The notes under the pieces: generated by a model
The model's input: the letters and a program-made list of their open reading frames with translations, nothing else
Databases searched by the model: none
What the model was told of the DNA's origin: nothing
In this document: positions 1-10,669 of the stretch, one piece after another
Numbering within the stretch: the first letter of the stretch is position 1
Layout: each line of letters starts with the position of its first letter
Made by a program: the position numbers and the translations under genes
NCBI RefSeq assembly: GCF_030687295.1
Contig: NZ_CP117425.1
Span: 2,050,001-2,114,000, forward strand
Length of the DNA stretch: 64,000 nt
From: Pseudomonas beijingensis
GTDB lineage: Bacteria > Pseudomonadota > Gammaproteobacteria > Pseudomonadales > Pseudomonadaceae
Direction: 5' to 3'

Positions 1-1
1 T

Positions 2-634
2 AGCCTGTTGGTGCTGCTCGCGGCGCTGCCGTTGATGGCCAACGCCGTGGCCGCGCCTTCGGCCCATGACATCATCCAGGACACGACCACCCGGTTGTTG
101 GCGGACCTTGCCGCCAATAAAGAGAAATACAAGCAGGACCCCAGCGCCTTCTATGACGCGCTGAACGGCATCGTCGGCCCGGTGGTGGACGCCGATGGCA
201 TCTCCAAGAGCATCATGACCGTCAAGTACTCGCGCAAGGCAAGCCCGGCGCAGATGACCCGCTTCCAGGAGAACTTCAAACGCAGCCTGATGCAGTTCTA
301 TGGCAACGCCTTGCTGGAATACAACAACCAGGGCATCACCGTTTCCCCGGCCAAGGACGAAAGCGGCACCCGCACCAGCGTCGACATGCAGGTCAAGGGC
401 AACAACGGCGCGGTCTACCCTGTGTCCTACACACTCGAGAAAATCAACGGCGAGTGGAAGGTGCGCAACGTGATCATCAATGGCATCAACATTGGCAAGC
501 TGTTCCGCGATCAGTTCGCCGACGCGATGCAGCGCAACGGCAACGACCTGGACAAGACCATCAACGGTTGGGCCGGTGAAGTCGCCAAGGCCAAGGAAGT
601 GACCGAAGAAGCCAAAGAGAACCAGGAACAATGA
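2..634 (+). CDS. mlaC: MlaC/Ttg2D phospholipid-binding periplasmic protein (5' end cut)
   Basis: Periplasmic carrier of the Mla pathway, which moves phospholipid between the outer-membrane MlaA complex and the inner-membrane MlaFEDB ABC transporter. The frame is open from base 2, so the true start lies left of the window. What remains is the end of a signal peptide (hydrophobic stretch ending near AVAAPSAHD) and the whole mature domain, with the family features FYDALNGIVGPVVD and the C-terminal NGEWKVRNVIINGINIG. The stop overlaps the mlaB start (ATGA), as expected for the mla/ttg2 operon. Identification is from family resemblance and gene order. Confidence 0.93.
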   Translation, partial: SLLVLLAALPLMANAVAAPSAHDIIQDTTTRLLADLAANKEKYKQDPSAFYDALNGIVGPVVDADGISKSIMTVKYSRKASPAQMTRFQENFKRSLMQFYGNALLEYNNQGITVSPAKDESGTRTSVDMQVKGNNGAVYPVSYTLEKINGEWKVRNVIINGINIGKLFRDQFADAMQRNGNDLDKTINGWAGEVAKAKEVTEEAKENQEQ

Positions 635-949
635 TCGAGTCGGTGAGTGAGTCGGCCGTTCGTCTGGGCGGGGCTGGTGAGCTGCTGCTCAGTGGCGTGC
701 TGGACTACCGCACCGGCCCGGCCTTGCGCAAGCAGGGCCAGGCGCTGATCAAGTCCGTCGGCGCCGCCGAGGGTGGTCATTGACTGCTCGGCGGTGCGCA
801 AGTCCAGCAGTGTCGGCTTGTCGCTGCTGCTGTGCTTCATGCGGGACGCCAAGGCGGCCGGCAAAACGTGGAGCATCCGTGGGATGCCCGAAGACATGCG
901 CGAAATAGCCCAGGTCAGCGAGCTGACCGAGCTGTTGGCGCACTCCTGA
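631..949 (+). pseudogene. mlaB: MlaB/Ttg2E STAS-domain protein, broken by a +1 frameshift
   Basis: MlaB is the cytoplasmic STAS subunit of the MlaFEDB lipid transporter. The ATG overlaps the mlaC stop and the frame reads MIESVSESAVRLGGAGELLL through GAAEG, then hits TGA at 781. One frame over, from 773, the missing half continues as VVIDCSAVRKSSSVGLSLLL through ELTELLAHS and stops at 947-949. Removing one G from the GGG at 771-773 restores a normal STAS protein of about 105 residues. Either a sequencing over-call or a real inactivating mutation; conservation of both halves argues for an error or a very recent event. Confidence 0.85.
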
Positions 950-982
950 CCCACATCGTTGGAAAAGTCCCCCCGTCAGAGT

Positions 983-1017
983 CCTGCTTCGCGGGGTTCG
1001 CAGGCGCGGGGCTTTTT
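983..1017 (+). terminator. Possible Rho-independent terminator after mlaB
   Basis: A short GC stem (CCTGC at 983-987 pairing with GCAGG at 1000-1004) is followed by GCGCGGGGC and a run of six T at 1013-1018. The stem is weak and alternative pairings exist, so this is a tentative end of the mla transcript ahead of ibaG. Confidence 0.35.
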
Positions 1018-1064
1018 TGTATGATGTGCGACCCGCGCGCACAGGGCGCCGATTGAGGTTGAGC

Positions 1065-2593
<1,529 letters not shown>

Positions 2594-2640
2594 TTCCGGC
2601 TGCATGGGCATAAGGATGTGCCCGTTGATTTCGTTTCAGG

Positions 2641-2662
2641 TCGAGGGTGTTTGCACCCTCGA
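2641..2662. other. Perfect hairpin between murA and hisG
   Basis: A 9-bp perfect inverted repeat (TCGAGGGTG, loop TTTG, CACCCTCGA) lies 47 bases after the murA stop and about 60 bases before hisG. There is no T-run after it on the + strand, so a classic terminator is doubtful; it may be an RNA processing or pausing element. Confidence 0.4.
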
Positions 2663-2722
2663 TGTGTGTCCGGCGCCGCTTGCGACCGGGCATGAGTACC
2701 TTGATAAGGACTGACGTTTCCC

Positions 2723-3358
2723 ATGTTGACCATCGCACTGTCCAAGGGCCGCATCCTTGACGACACCCTGCCGCTTCTGGCTGAAGCGGGCATCGTGCCG
2801 ACCGAGAATCCGGACAAGAGCCGCAAGCTGATCATCCCCACGACCCAGGCCGACGTGCGCTTGCTGATCGTGCGTGCCACCGACGTGCCGACCTACGTGG
2901 AACATGGCGCCGCCGACCTGGGCGTCGCCGGTAAAGACGTGCTGATGGAATACGGCGGCCAGGGCCTGTACGAGCCCCTGGACCTGCGGATCGCCCGCTG
3001 CAAGCTGATGACCGCCGGTAAAGTCGGCGCGCCGGAGCCCAAGGGGCGTCTGCGGGTGGCGACCAAGTTCGTCAACATTGCCAAGCGTTATTACGCCGAG
3101 CAGGGCCGTCAGGTCGACATCATCAAGTTGTACGGTTCGATGGAGCTGGCGCCGTTGATCGGCCTGGCGGACAAGATCATCGACGTGGTCGACACCGGCA
3201 ACACCCTGCGGGCCAACGGCCTGGAGCCCCAGGATTTCATCGCTGACATCACCTCCCGGCTGGTCGTCAACAAGGCGTCGATGAAAATGCAGCATGCCCG
3301 TATCCAGGCTTTGATCGATACCCTGCGCAAGGCAGTGGAATCGCGACACCGCGGCTGA
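2723..3358 (+). CDS. hisG: ATP phosphoribosyltransferase, short form (HisG-S)
   Basis: Catalyses the first step of histidine synthesis, condensing ATP and PRPP. At 211 residues it is the short form, which lacks the C-terminal regulatory ACT-like domain and needs the HisZ subunit; no hisZ is in the window. The N-terminal [18 protein letters not shown] and the PRPP-binding segment [16 protein letters not shown] are diagnostic. It is followed by hisD and hisC on the same strand. Confidence 0.96.
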   Translation: MLTIALSKGRILDDTLPLLAEAGIVPTENPDKSRKLIIPTTQADVRLLIVRATDVPTYVEHGAADLGVAGKDVLMEYGGQGLYEPLDLRIARCKLMTAGKVGAPEPKGRLRVATKFVNIAKRYYAEQGRQVDIIKLYGSMELAPLIGLADKIIDVVDTGNTLRANGLEPQDFIADITSRLVVNKASMKMQHARIQALIDTLRKAVESRHRG

Positions 3359-3365
3359 TCCACCT

Positions 3366-3384
3366 GCGCGACCTTGAGTCGCGC
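3366..3384. other. Small GC hairpin just after hisG
   Basis: Seven-bp perfect arms GCGCGAC and GTCGCGC with the loop CTTGA lie 7 bases after the hisG stop. There is no T-run. It may mark the end of the hisG message or be part of a structured hisG-hisD spacer. Confidence 0.3.
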
Positions 3385-3411
3385 CCGTCTATCCGTGTCA
3401 TAGCCAATTTT

Positions 3412-3455
3412 CTCAGGTGCCCACGCGAATGGACTGGTAGCTTAGGGCGCCTGAG
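3412..3455 (+). promoter_or_regulatory. Long stem-loop in the leader of hisD
   Basis: Eleven-base arms at 3412-3422 (CTCAGGTGCCC) and 3445-3455 (GGGCGCCTGAG) pair completely if one G·U is allowed, closing a 22-nt loop 26 bases before the hisD start. No His-rich leader peptide is visible, so this is not a classical his attenuator. A role in translation or message stability is inference. Confidence 0.4.
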
Positions 3456-3481
3456 CATTTGCCATTAATGAGGCCCTCGCT

Positions 3482-4819
3482 ATGACCGCTCCCACTTCGA
3501 TTCGCCGACTCAACGCTGCCGACCCGGATTTCGCACATCATCTGGATCATCTGCTGAGCTGGGAAAGTGTGTCTGACGACTCGGTCAATCAGCGGGTGCT
3601 GGATATCATCAAGGCCGTGCGCGAGCGTGGCGACGCCGCCCTGGTGGAATTCACCCAGAAATTCGATGGCCTGCAAGTGGCGTCCATGGCCGATCTGATC
3701 CTGCCGCGCGAGCGCCTGGAACTGGCCCTGACCCGGATCACCGTACCCCAGCGCGAAGCCCTGGAAAAAGCCGCGTCGCGGGTGCGTGATTATCACGAAA
3801 GGCAGAAACAGGATTCCTGGAGCTACACCGAGGCCGACGGCACGGTGCTGGGCCAGAAAGTCACACCGCTGGACCGCGCCGGTCTGTACGTACCGGGCGG
3901 CAAGGCGTCCTATCCGTCCTCGGTGCTGATGAACGCCATTCCGGCCAAGGTTGCTGGCGTGACCGAGGTGGTCATGGTCGTCCCGACCCCGCGGGGTGAA
4001 ATCAACGAACTGGTGCTGGCCGCCGCCTGCATCGCTGGCGTGGACCGGGTGTTCACCATCGGTGGCGCCCAGGCCGTTGCCGCGCTGGCTTATGGCACGG
4101 AAAGCGTGCCGAGGGTCGACAAAGTGGTCGGCCCGGGCAACATCTATGTCGCCACTGCCAAGCGCCACGTGTTCGGCCAGGTCGGCATCGACATGATCGC
4201 CGGCCCGTCGGAAATCCTCGTGGTGTGCGATGGCCAGACCGATCCGGACTGGATCGCCATGGACCTGTTTTCCCAGGCCGAGCACGACGAAGACGCCCAG
4301 GCGATCCTGGTCAGCCCGGACGCCGAGTTCCTCGACAAGGTCGCCGCCAGCATCGACAAGCTGTTGCCGACCATGGACCGCGCCGAGATCATCAACACCT
4401 CGATCAATGGTCGTGGGGCGCTGATCAAGGTCGCCGACATGGCGCAGGCCATCGAGGTCGCCAACCGCATCGCGCCGGAGCACCTGGAATTGTCGGTCGC
4501 CGATCCGCAGGCCTGGTTGCCGCAGATCCGCCACGCCGGTGCGATCTTCATGGGCCGCCACACCAGCGAAGCCCTGGGTGACTATTGCGCAGGTCCCAAC
4601 CACGTGTTGCCGACTTCCGGCACCGCGCGCTTCTCGTCGCCGCTGGGGGTGTATGACTTCCAGAAACGTTCGTCGATCATTTTCTGCTCCGAGCAGGGTG
4701 CTTCCGAACTGGGCAAGACCGCCTCGGTGCTGGCCCGTGGCGAATCGCTGAGCGCCCACGCCCGCAGTGCCGAGTACCGCATTCTTGACGAGAATTCCAT
4801 TAAAGGGCAGGGGAACTGA
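3482..4819 (+). CDS. hisD: Histidinol dehydrogenase HisD
   Basis: Zinc enzyme performing the last two steps of histidine synthesis, oxidising L-histidinol to histidine with NAD. Its 445 residues are slightly longer than E. coli HisD through an N-terminal extension. Hallmarks are [19 protein letters not shown], the NAD-binding [26 protein letters not shown], the metal and catalytic region [11 protein letters not shown] and the C-terminal [18 protein letters not shown]. It ends one base before hisC, so the two are translated as a unit. Confidence 0.97.
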   Translation: MTAPTSIRRLNAADPDFAHHLDHLLSWESVSDDSVNQRVLDIIKAVRERGDAALVEFTQKFDGLQVASMADLILPRERLELALTRITVPQREALEKAASRVRDYHERQKQDSWSYTEADGTVLGQKVTPLDRAGLYVPGGKASYPSSVLMNAIPAKVAGVTEVVMVVPTPRGEINELVLAAACIAGVDRVFTIGGAQAVAALAYGTESVPRVDKVVGPGNIYVATAKRHVFGQVGIDMIAGPSEILVVCDGQTDPDWIAMDLFSQAEHDEDAQAILVSPDAEFLDKVAASIDKLLPTMDRAEIINTSINGRGALIKVADMAQAIEVANRIAPEHLELSVADPQAWLPQIRHAGAIFMGRHTSEALGDYCAGPNHVLPTSGTARFSSPLGVYDFQKRSSIIFCSEQGASELGKTASVLARGESLSAHARSAEYRILDENSIKGQGN

Positions 4820-4820
4820 A

Positions 4821-5873
4821 ATGAGTAAATTCTGGAGCCCGTTCGTCAAGAACCTGGTGCCCTACGTGCCGGGCGAACAGCCGAAGCTGACCCGGTTGGT
4901 CAAGCTCAACACCAACGAGAACCCCTACGGCCCATCGCCCAAGGCCCTGGCGGCGATGCAGACCGAACTGAACGACAACCTGCGCCTGTATCCGGACCCT
5001 AACAGCGACCTGCTCAAAGGCGCCGTAGCCCGCTACTACGGCGTGCAGAGCAACCAGGTGTTCCTGGGTAACGGTTCGGATGAAGTGCTGGCGCACATTT
5101 TTCACGGCCTGTTGCAGCACGACCAGCCGCTGTTGTTTCCGGACATCAGCTACAGCTTCTATCCGGTGTATTGCGGGTTGTACGGCATCCAGTTCGAGGC
5201 GGTGCCGCTGGATGAGCAATTCCAGATCGACCCGGCCGACTACGCCAAACCCAACGGCGGGATCATCTTCCCCAACCCGAACGCACCGACTGGCTGCCTG
5301 CTGGCGCTGGACGCGGTCGAACAGATCCTCAAGGCCAGCCCGGATTCGGTAGTGGTGGTCGACGAGGCCTACATCGACTTCGGCGGTGAAACGGCCATCA
5401 GCCTGGTGGACCGTTATCCGAACCTGCTGGTGACCCAGACATTGTCCAAGTCCCGCTCGCTGGCGGGGCTGCGCGTGGGCCTGGCGGTGGGCCATCCGGA
5501 CCTGATCGAAGCGCTGGAGCGGATCAAGAACAGCTTCAACTCCTACCCGCTGGATCGCCTGGCGAACGTCGGCGGCGCGGCGGCGTTCGATGATCGTGAG
5601 CATTTCGACCAGACCTGCCGGTTAGTCATCGAGCACCGTGAATGGGTGGTGGCCCAGTTGCAAGCCAAGGGTTTTGAAGTCCTGCCCTCAGCGGCCAACT
5701 TCATCTTCGCCCGCCACCCCCGCCACGATGCGGCAGGGTTGGCGGCAAAACTGCGGGAACAGGGTGTGATCGTGCGGCACTTCAAGCAGGAGCGGATTGC
5801 CCAGTTCCTGCGGATCAGCATCGGTACACCGGAGCAGAACCAGGCCCTGATCGACGCCCTCGGCGAACTCTGA
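4821..5873 (+). CDS. hisC: Histidinol-phosphate aminotransferase HisC
   Basis: PLP enzyme converting imidazole-acetol phosphate to histidinol phosphate with glutamate as donor. I chose the ATG at 4821 ([18 protein letters not shown]) because it follows the hisD stop by one base and has a GGGCAGGGG ribosome site; a longer frame from 4767 would overlap hisD by more than 50 bases. Aspartate aminotransferase fold features are [12 protein letters not shown], the PNPNAPTG motif, [10 protein letters not shown] and the PLP lysine K210 in [14 protein letters not shown]. Length is 350 residues, typical for the family. Confidence 0.95.
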   Translation: MSKFWSPFVKNLVPYVPGEQPKLTRLVKLNTNENPYGPSPKALAAMQTELNDNLRLYPDPNSDLLKGAVARYYGVQSNQVFLGNGSDEVLAHIFHGLLQHDQPLLFPDISYSFYPVYCGLYGIQFEAVPLDEQFQIDPADYAKPNGGIIFPNPNAPTGCLLALDAVEQILKASPDSVVVVDEAYIDFGGETAISLVDRYPNLLVTQTLSKSRSLAGLRVGLAVGHPDLIEALERIKNSFNSYPLDRLANVGGAAAFDDREHFDQTCRLVIEHREWVVAQLQAKGFEVLPSAANFIFARHPRHDAAGLAAKLREQGVIVRHFKQERIAQFLRISIGTPEQNQALIDALGEL

Positions 5874-5909
5874 AACCCTGCATTGAACCTGTGGGAGTCT
5901 GTAGGAGTC

Positions 5910-6512
5910 TGTGGGAGCAAGGTCGGAATTCCACCGCAAACCCTCTGTGGGAGCGGGCTTGCTCGCGAAGGCGTAGTGTCAGTCACTTCAATGTTGGCTG
6001 AACTGACGCCATCGCGAGCAAGCTCGCTCCCACAGTTGTTTTGGGGTGTTCACCAGATCGGCATGCCACCGCAGATACCCCTGTGGGAGCGAGCTTGCTC
6101 GCGAAGGCGTAGTGTCAGTCACTACAATATTGGCTGAACTGACGCCATCGCGAGCAAGCTCGCTCCCACAGTTGTTTTGGGGTGTTCACCAGATCGGCAT
6201 GCCACCGCAGATACCCCTGTGGGAGCGAGCTTGCTCGCGAAGGCGTCGTGTCAGTCACCTCAATGTTGGCTGACCTGACGCTATCGCGAGCAAGCTTTGC
6301 TCCCACAGTTTTTTGGGGTGTTAGCAAGGTCGGAATTCCACCGCAAATCCTCTGTGGGAGCGGGCTTGCTCGCGAAGGCGTAGTGTCAGTCACTTCAATG
6401 TTGGCTGACCTGACGCTATCGCGAGCAAGCTCGCTCCCACAGTTGTTTTGGGGTGTTCACCAGATCGGCATGCCACCGCAGGTACCCCTGTGGGAGCGAG
6501 CTTGCTCGCGAT
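5910..6512. repeat. Tandem array of REPINs, unit about 136 bp
   Basis: Five forward REP cores (ctgtgggagcg...) start at 5945, 6081, 6217, 6352 and 6488, a period of 135-136 bases. In the first four units each forward REP is answered by an inverted REP (cgcgagcaagctcgctcccacag) after about 45 bases, forming a REPIN, and a conserved spacer (ttgttttggggtgttcaccagatcggcatgcc-like, or a gcaaggtcggaattcc variant) joins one unit to the next. The last unit is a lone REP against the 3' end of the chemoreceptor gene. This fills the whole gap between hisC and the next gene; no coding potential is credible in it. Confidence 0.93.
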
Positions 6513-6524
6513 GGGGCCTTTGGA

Positions 6525-8663
6525 TCAGACCCTGAACTGGTTGATCAACCGCCGCTGCTGCTCCGCCAGTTTGGTCAGCCCGGCGCTGGCCGCGCTGGAT
6601 TCGTCGGCGCCGCTGGCCACTTCGTTCGCCACTTGCCCGATGTTGATCACGTTGCGGTTGATGTCATCAGCCACGGCGCTTTGTTCCTCGGCAGCGCTGG
6701 CGATCTGGGTGTTCATGTCGTTGATCACCGACACCGCCTGGGTAATCGTCTCCAGGGCCTGGGCCGCTTTCGCCGCATGCTGCACGCTTTCATCGGTACG
6801 GTGCTGGCTGTCTTCCATCACCCGCACCACGTCCCGGGTGCCTTGTTGCAACTGCTGGATCATCGCCTGGATTTCTTCGGTCGCCTGCTGCGTTTTCTGC
6901 GCCAGGTTGCGCACTTCATCGGCGACCACCGCGAAACCACGGCCCTGTTCACCGGCCCGGGCCGCTTCGATGGCCGCGTTGAGGGCCAGCAGGTTGGTCT
7001 GCTCGGCGATGCCGCGGATGGCGGTGAGGATCGCGTTGATGTTCTCGCTGTCCTTGGCCAGTGTCTGCACCACACCCACCGCCTTGCCGATTTCCACGGC
7101 CAGGGCACCAATGGAGGTGGAGGTATCCCGGACGATCTGCATGCCCTGGCTGGCGGCTTGGTCCGCATGACTGGCGGCCTGGGCCGCCTGAGTCGCGTTG
7201 CGGGCCACGTCCTGGGCCGTGGCGGTCATTTCGTGCACCGCTGTGGCAACCTGATCGATCTCGGACATCTGCTTGTGCACGCCCTGATTGGTGCGGATCG
7301 CGATATCGGCCGTGTGCTCCGATGAGTCGCTGACGCTCTGCACCGAGGTCACCACCTGGGTGATCATGCCCTGCAACTTGCTCAGGAAGGTGTTGAACCC
7401 CCTGGCGATCGCCCCCAGCTCATCGGCGCGGTCGCTCACCAGGCGGCGGGTCAGGTCGCCTTCGCCCTGGGCGATGTCATCGAGCATTGCCACCATTTGC
7501 TTGAGTGGCCGGGCAATGCCGTGGCCCACCAGCCAGATCACCAGCAGGCCGATGCCGGCGATCACCAGGCCCACCATTGCCATGCCGAAGATATCGGCCT
7601 GGCGCTGTTGGTCGAGATCTTGCTGCAACGCTTGCAGGTCGGCCATGACCGCTTTCAGCGGCAACTGCAGCATCAGCGTCCAGCGAGCGTTGGTCTCGCC
7701 GATGCCGAACGGCATGTACACCTCGATATGCCCGTGTTCTTCATCAATGTCGTAGCGCACCTCGCCGACGCCCAGCTTGGCGAGGTTATCCAGTTCGCTG
7801 GCGTCCAGCAGGTCGCTGGCCTTTTCCCCGAGTTTGCTCGGGTCCTTGGTGAAGGCCACCAGCCGGTTGTTGCTGGAGAGCAAGGCCATTTCCCCGGCAC
7901 CGTCGTACAACTTGCCGTCGGCGGCCACGAGCATGTCCTGGATGAAGTTCACCGACAGGTCGGCGCCGACGATGCCCTGGAACTTGCCATCGATCATGAT
8001 CGGCTCGATGAACGAGGCGAGCATGGTCATCGTACTGCCGACGCGGTAGGGCGCCGGGTCGATCACGCAGGCTTTCTTGCTGTCCTGGGAGCACAGGTAG
8101 TACTCACTGGCGCGGATGCCGGTGGAGAGCAGTTTCTGGTCGGTCACGTCGGCGAGCTTTTCCAGGCCCAGGGAGCCGTCCTGGTTGCGAAACCACCACG
8201 GCAGGAAACGTCCGTTGGTTTCCATGCCCAGCACCGGGCTGTTCACATAATTGGCGTCATCGTGGTCGATGGCGTTCGGCTCCCAGGCGATATAGGCGCC
8301 GAGGATCTTCGGGTTGCGCACCACGGTTTCGCGCAGCAGGCTGATCATTTGCTCGCGGGGTACCTTCAGTTGCGGGTTGCCGTCCGCGCCGTTCATGCCC
8401 ATCAAGGCATTCGTGGTAGCCAGGCCGCGGGCGAGCAACAAGGGGGCTTCCAGTTCCCGTTGAATCAGGCTGGCCTGGGTGCGCGCCAAGGTACTGAGGC
8501 GTTGTTCGATAAGTTGTTCGAACTGCGCCGTGGTTCGTTGTTGCACCATTTCTTGAGTGCGGGCGCCGGCAAACAGCGCGTACAGCACAAGGGCGCCGAC
8601 CACGCTGAGCACGATGGCACCGGCCAGGGCGGCCACGGAAAACTGGATCGATCTGAATTTCAT
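6525..8663 (-). CDS. Methyl-accepting chemotaxis protein with periplasmic Cache-type sensor
   Basis: Transmembrane chemoreceptor feeding the CheA/CheW pathway. Of 712 residues, about 5-31 form the first membrane helix; a long periplasmic region of about 320 residues follows, with dCache-like features ([45 protein letters not shown]). A second helix lies near 358-380, then HAMP ([20 protein letters not shown]) and the signalling domain with the conserved tip [20 protein letters not shown] and [13 protein letters not shown]. The ligand cannot be assigned. The 3' end abuts the REPIN array. Confidence 0.93.
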   Translation of the reverse strand: MKFRSIQFSVAALAGAIVLSVVGALVLYALFAGARTQEMVQQRTTAQFEQLIEQRLSTLARTQASLIQRELEAPLLLARGLATTNALMGMNGADGNPQLKVPREQMISLLRETVVRNPKILGAYIAWEPNAIDHDDANYVNSPVLGMETNGRFLPWWFRNQDGSLGLEKLADVTDQKLLSTGIRASEYYLCSQDSKKACVIDPAPYRVGSTMTMLASFIEPIMIDGKFQGIVGADLSVNFIQDMLVAADGKLYDGAGEMALLSSNNRLVAFTKDPSKLGEKASDLLDASELDNLAKLGVGEVRYDIDEEHGHIEVYMPFGIGETNARWTLMLQLPLKAVMADLQALQQDLDQQRQADIFGMAMVGLVIAGIGLLVIWLVGHGIARPLKQMVAMLDDIAQGEGDLTRRLVSDRADELGAIARGFNTFLSKLQGMITQVVTSVQSVSDSSEHTADIAIRTNQGVHKQMSEIDQVATAVHEMTATAQDVARNATQAAQAASHADQAASQGMQIVRDTSTSIGALAVEIGKAVGVVQTLAKDSENINAILTAIRGIAEQTNLLALNAAIEAARAGEQGRGFAVVADEVRNLAQKTQQATEEIQAMIQQLQQGTRDVVRVMEDSQHRTDESVQHAAKAAQALETITQAVSVINDMNTQIASAAEEQSAVADDINRNVINIGQVANEVASGADESSAASAGLTKLAEQQRRLINQFRV

Positions 8664-8881
8664 AAAGGCTCCGGACGCGGAAATGACGTCTGGAGTCTGT
8701 ATCGGCGTTTCTGTGGCGCGGCATGAGGCGCTGTTCGTCGGGTGACTGTATTAGCGAAGTGGGTGTCGCAAATGGACGCGGTGAGATCTGTCCGAAAAAA
8801 CGCTAATCCCTCCTTGTGTGTCTGGCGCCGATACAAATCAAGGCCTAGGATACGCCCACGATTCCATGGAGCTTCTTTTGT

Positions 8882-9697
8882 ATGAACAAGACTTTGATGG
8901 TCAGCGCTATCAGCGCGGGTCTGCTGCTTGCAGGTTGCCAGTCAGTCAACACCACCAGCGGCGGAGCCGTGGGCGTGGAGCGCAAGCAGTACATGTTCAG
9001 CATGCTGTCGACCGACCAGGTCAACCAGATGTACGCCCAGTCCTATCAAAAGACGATGGGCGAGGCGAGTGCCCAGGGCGTGTTGGACAAGACCAGCAGT
9101 GATGCCAAGCGGGTCCAGGCTATCTCCAGTCGGCTGATCGCCCAGGCGCCGGTGTTCCGTCCTGATTCGGCGCAATGGAACTGGGAAGTGAACCTGATCA
9201 AGAGCGATGAGCTCAACGCCAGCTGCGGCCCTGGTGGGAAAATTATTTTCTACACCGGTCTGATCAATAAGCTGAAGCTCACCGACGATGAAATCGCCGC
9301 GATCATTGGCCATGAAATCGCCCACGCCCTGCGCGAGCACGGGCGCGAAGCAATGTCCAAGGCCTATGGCATCGAGATGGCCAAGCAGGGCGCCGGCGCC
9401 ATCTTCGGCCTCGGCCAGGACAGCCTGGCATTGGCTGACACCGTCGCCAACTACGGCATGACCTTGCCCAACAGCCGAGGTAACGAGAACGAAGCCGACC
9501 TGATCGGCCTCGAACTGGCCGCCCGCGCCGGCTACGACCCGAACGCCGCGATCACCCTGTGGAACAAGATGGCCAAGGCCTCGGAAGGCGCGCCGCCGGA
9601 ATTCATGAGCACCCACCCATCGTCGAGCAGCCGTATCGCTTCGTTGCAGGCGGCGATTCCGAAGGTGATGCCGCTGTATCAGCAGGCCAAGAAGTAA
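8882..9697 (+). CDS. M48-family zinc metallopeptidase lipoprotein (LoiP/YggG-like)
   Basis: Periplasmic, membrane-anchored protease. The N-terminus is a lipoprotein signal with lipobox LLAGC, so the mature protein begins at Cys19. The catalytic zinc motif HEIAH is at residues 144-148 and the third ligand lies in NENEADLIG downstream, the M48 (HtpX/LoiP) arrangement. Length is 271 residues. It appears monocistronic, preceded by a 218-base spacer with no clear signal and followed by a REPIN. Confidence 0.92.
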   Translation: MNKTLMVSAISAGLLLAGCQSVNTTSGGAVGVERKQYMFSMLSTDQVNQMYAQSYQKTMGEASAQGVLDKTSSDAKRVQAISSRLIAQAPVFRPDSAQWNWEVNLIKSDELNASCGPGGKIIFYTGLINKLKLTDDEIAAIIGHEIAHALREHGREAMSKAYGIEMAKQGAGAIFGLGQDSLALADTVANYGMTLPNSRGNENEADLIGLELAARAGYDPNAAITLWNKMAKASEGAPPEFMSTHPSSSSRIASLQAAIPKVMPLYQQAKK

Positions 9698-9703
9698 GCA
9701 TCG

Positions 9704-9794
9704 CTGTGGGAGTAAAGCTTGCTCGCGACAGGGGCGACGCAGACGTCAATCAGACCGCGTCATGGCTTATCGCGAGCAAGCTATGCTCCCACAG
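9704..9794. repeat. REPIN, GTGGGAG family
   Basis: Inverted pair of REP cores: ctgtgggagtaaagcttgct at the left and its degenerate complement ending ctatgctcccacag at the right, between two convergent genes. Confidence 0.85.
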
Positions 9795-9823
9795 TTATCC
9801 TCAGCCCAAAGTGTGACACAGGG

Positions 9824-10408
9824 TCAAACCCACCCACTGCTCTGCATCGCCTTGTACACCGCTACGATCGCCAGGACGAAGAACGCCGAGGCGGCCAGGC
9901 GGCGGATCAGGGTCAGGGGCAGCTTCTCGGCGGCGAAATTGCCCGCCAGGACCACCGGCACGTTGGCAATCAACATGCCCACGGTGGTGCCAATGATCAC
10001 CAGCCACAGCTCCGGGTATTGCGCGGCGAGCATCACCGTGGCGATCTGCGTCTTGTCGCCGATTTCCGCCAGGAAGAACGCAATCAGCGTGGTCAGGAAT
10101 GGTCCGAACCGGCGGGCCGTGTTGGCTTCCTCATCGTCCAGTTTGTCCGGGATCAGGGTCCACAGTGCCGTGGCCGTGAAGCTGGCCGCCAATATCCAGT
10201 GCAGGACCGCGTCGGAGAAAAAACCGCTGACCCAGGCGCCGACCGCACCGGCCGCCGCATGGTTGGCCAGGGTCGCGGCAACGATGCCGGCGATGATCGG
10301 CCAGGGTTTGCGAAAGCGAGCAGCCAGGATGAGCGCGAGCAATTGCGTCTTGTCGCCGATTTCGGCCAGCGCAACGATCGCCGTGGGTACGAGGAGTGAA
10401 TCCAGCAT
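9824..10408 (-). CDS. TMEM165/GDT1 (UPF0016) family cation transporter
   Basis: Inner-membrane cation exporter family associated with Mn2+ (and Ca2+) homeostasis. Two copies of the signature E-x-G-D-K-T are visible, VALAEIGDKTQLLALIL near the start and FLAEIGDKTQIATVMLA in the middle, with about six hydrophobic helices, as in the duplicated family fold. I chose the ATG at 10408 (MLDSLLVPTAIVALAEIG, 194 residues) because AGGAA lies 7 bases before it; the GTG at 10438 is less likely. A yybP-ykoY riboswitch directly upstream supports control by Mn2+. Confidence 0.92.
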   Translation of the reverse strand: MLDSLLVPTAIVALAEIGDKTQLLALILAARFRKPWPIIAGIVAATLANHAAAGAVGAWVSGFFSDAVLHWILAASFTATALWTLIPDKLDDEEANTARRFGPFLTTLIAFFLAEIGDKTQIATVMLAAQYPELWLVIIGTTVGMLIANVPVVLAGNFAAEKLPLTLIRRLAASAFFVLAIVAVYKAMQSSGWV

Positions 10409-10439
10409 CAGGGAGTTCCTAAAGGGGCGGGTCGACACG

Positions 10440-10615
10440 GCTATGACACGTACAGCCTTCCCGCCCCGGGTAAGGTGTGCGTGTCATAGGTCTTGTCAAA
10501 CCCAGCGACCATCTGCGTGGACGCTTGGGCCGCATACGCCATGGTCTGCTGACCAAGTATGTTGACGTATGCCGGGCGAGCATGGCGCTCGCGGGAGACT
10601 ACTCCCCTAGGACGG
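10440..10615 (-). ncRNA. yybP-ykoY (manganese) riboswitch with downstream hairpin
   Basis: On the minus strand the leader of the TMEM165-type gene contains the two conserved yybP-ykoY blocks: GGGGAGUAG (10607 down to 10599) and GUCAACAUACU (10566 down to 10556), in the expected order and spacing. Next comes a long stem whose outer arms CTATGACACG-type sequences at 10441-10450 and 10480-10489 are perfect complements, a candidate expression platform ending about 30 bases before the start codon. Known members of this class bind Mn2+ and control exactly this transporter family. Confidence 0.85.
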
Positions 10616-10620
10616 AGCGG

Positions 10621-10649
10621 ATTCTGCCTAGGCAAATCCGATTGAGCAA
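10621..10649 (-). promoter_or_regulatory. Candidate sigma-70 promoter for the riboswitch transcript
   Basis: Reading the minus strand, TTGCTC (10649-10644) and CAGAAT (10626-10621) are separated by 17 bases. This would start transcription a few bases before the conserved GGGGAGUAG block, which is where the riboswitch RNA should begin. Confidence 0.5.
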
Positions 10650-10669
10650 GTGCTGTTGCCTAAAAAACT

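Noticed and set aside
3359..3481. Classical histidine attenuator
   Set aside because: No leader peptide with a run of His codons is present before hisG or hisD.
5910..6512. Possible CRISPR array
   Set aside because: The 136-bp period, the internal inverted repeats and near-identical spacers do not fit CRISPR; no cas genes are near.
5883..6535. Short frames inside the REPIN array, including repeated peptides
   Set aside because: They only translate the repeats; similar peptides arise at other REP sites and lack ribosome sites.
7497..8726. Plus-strand frame opposite the chemoreceptor
   Set aside because: Shadow frame. The minus-strand protein has complete HAMP and signalling domains.
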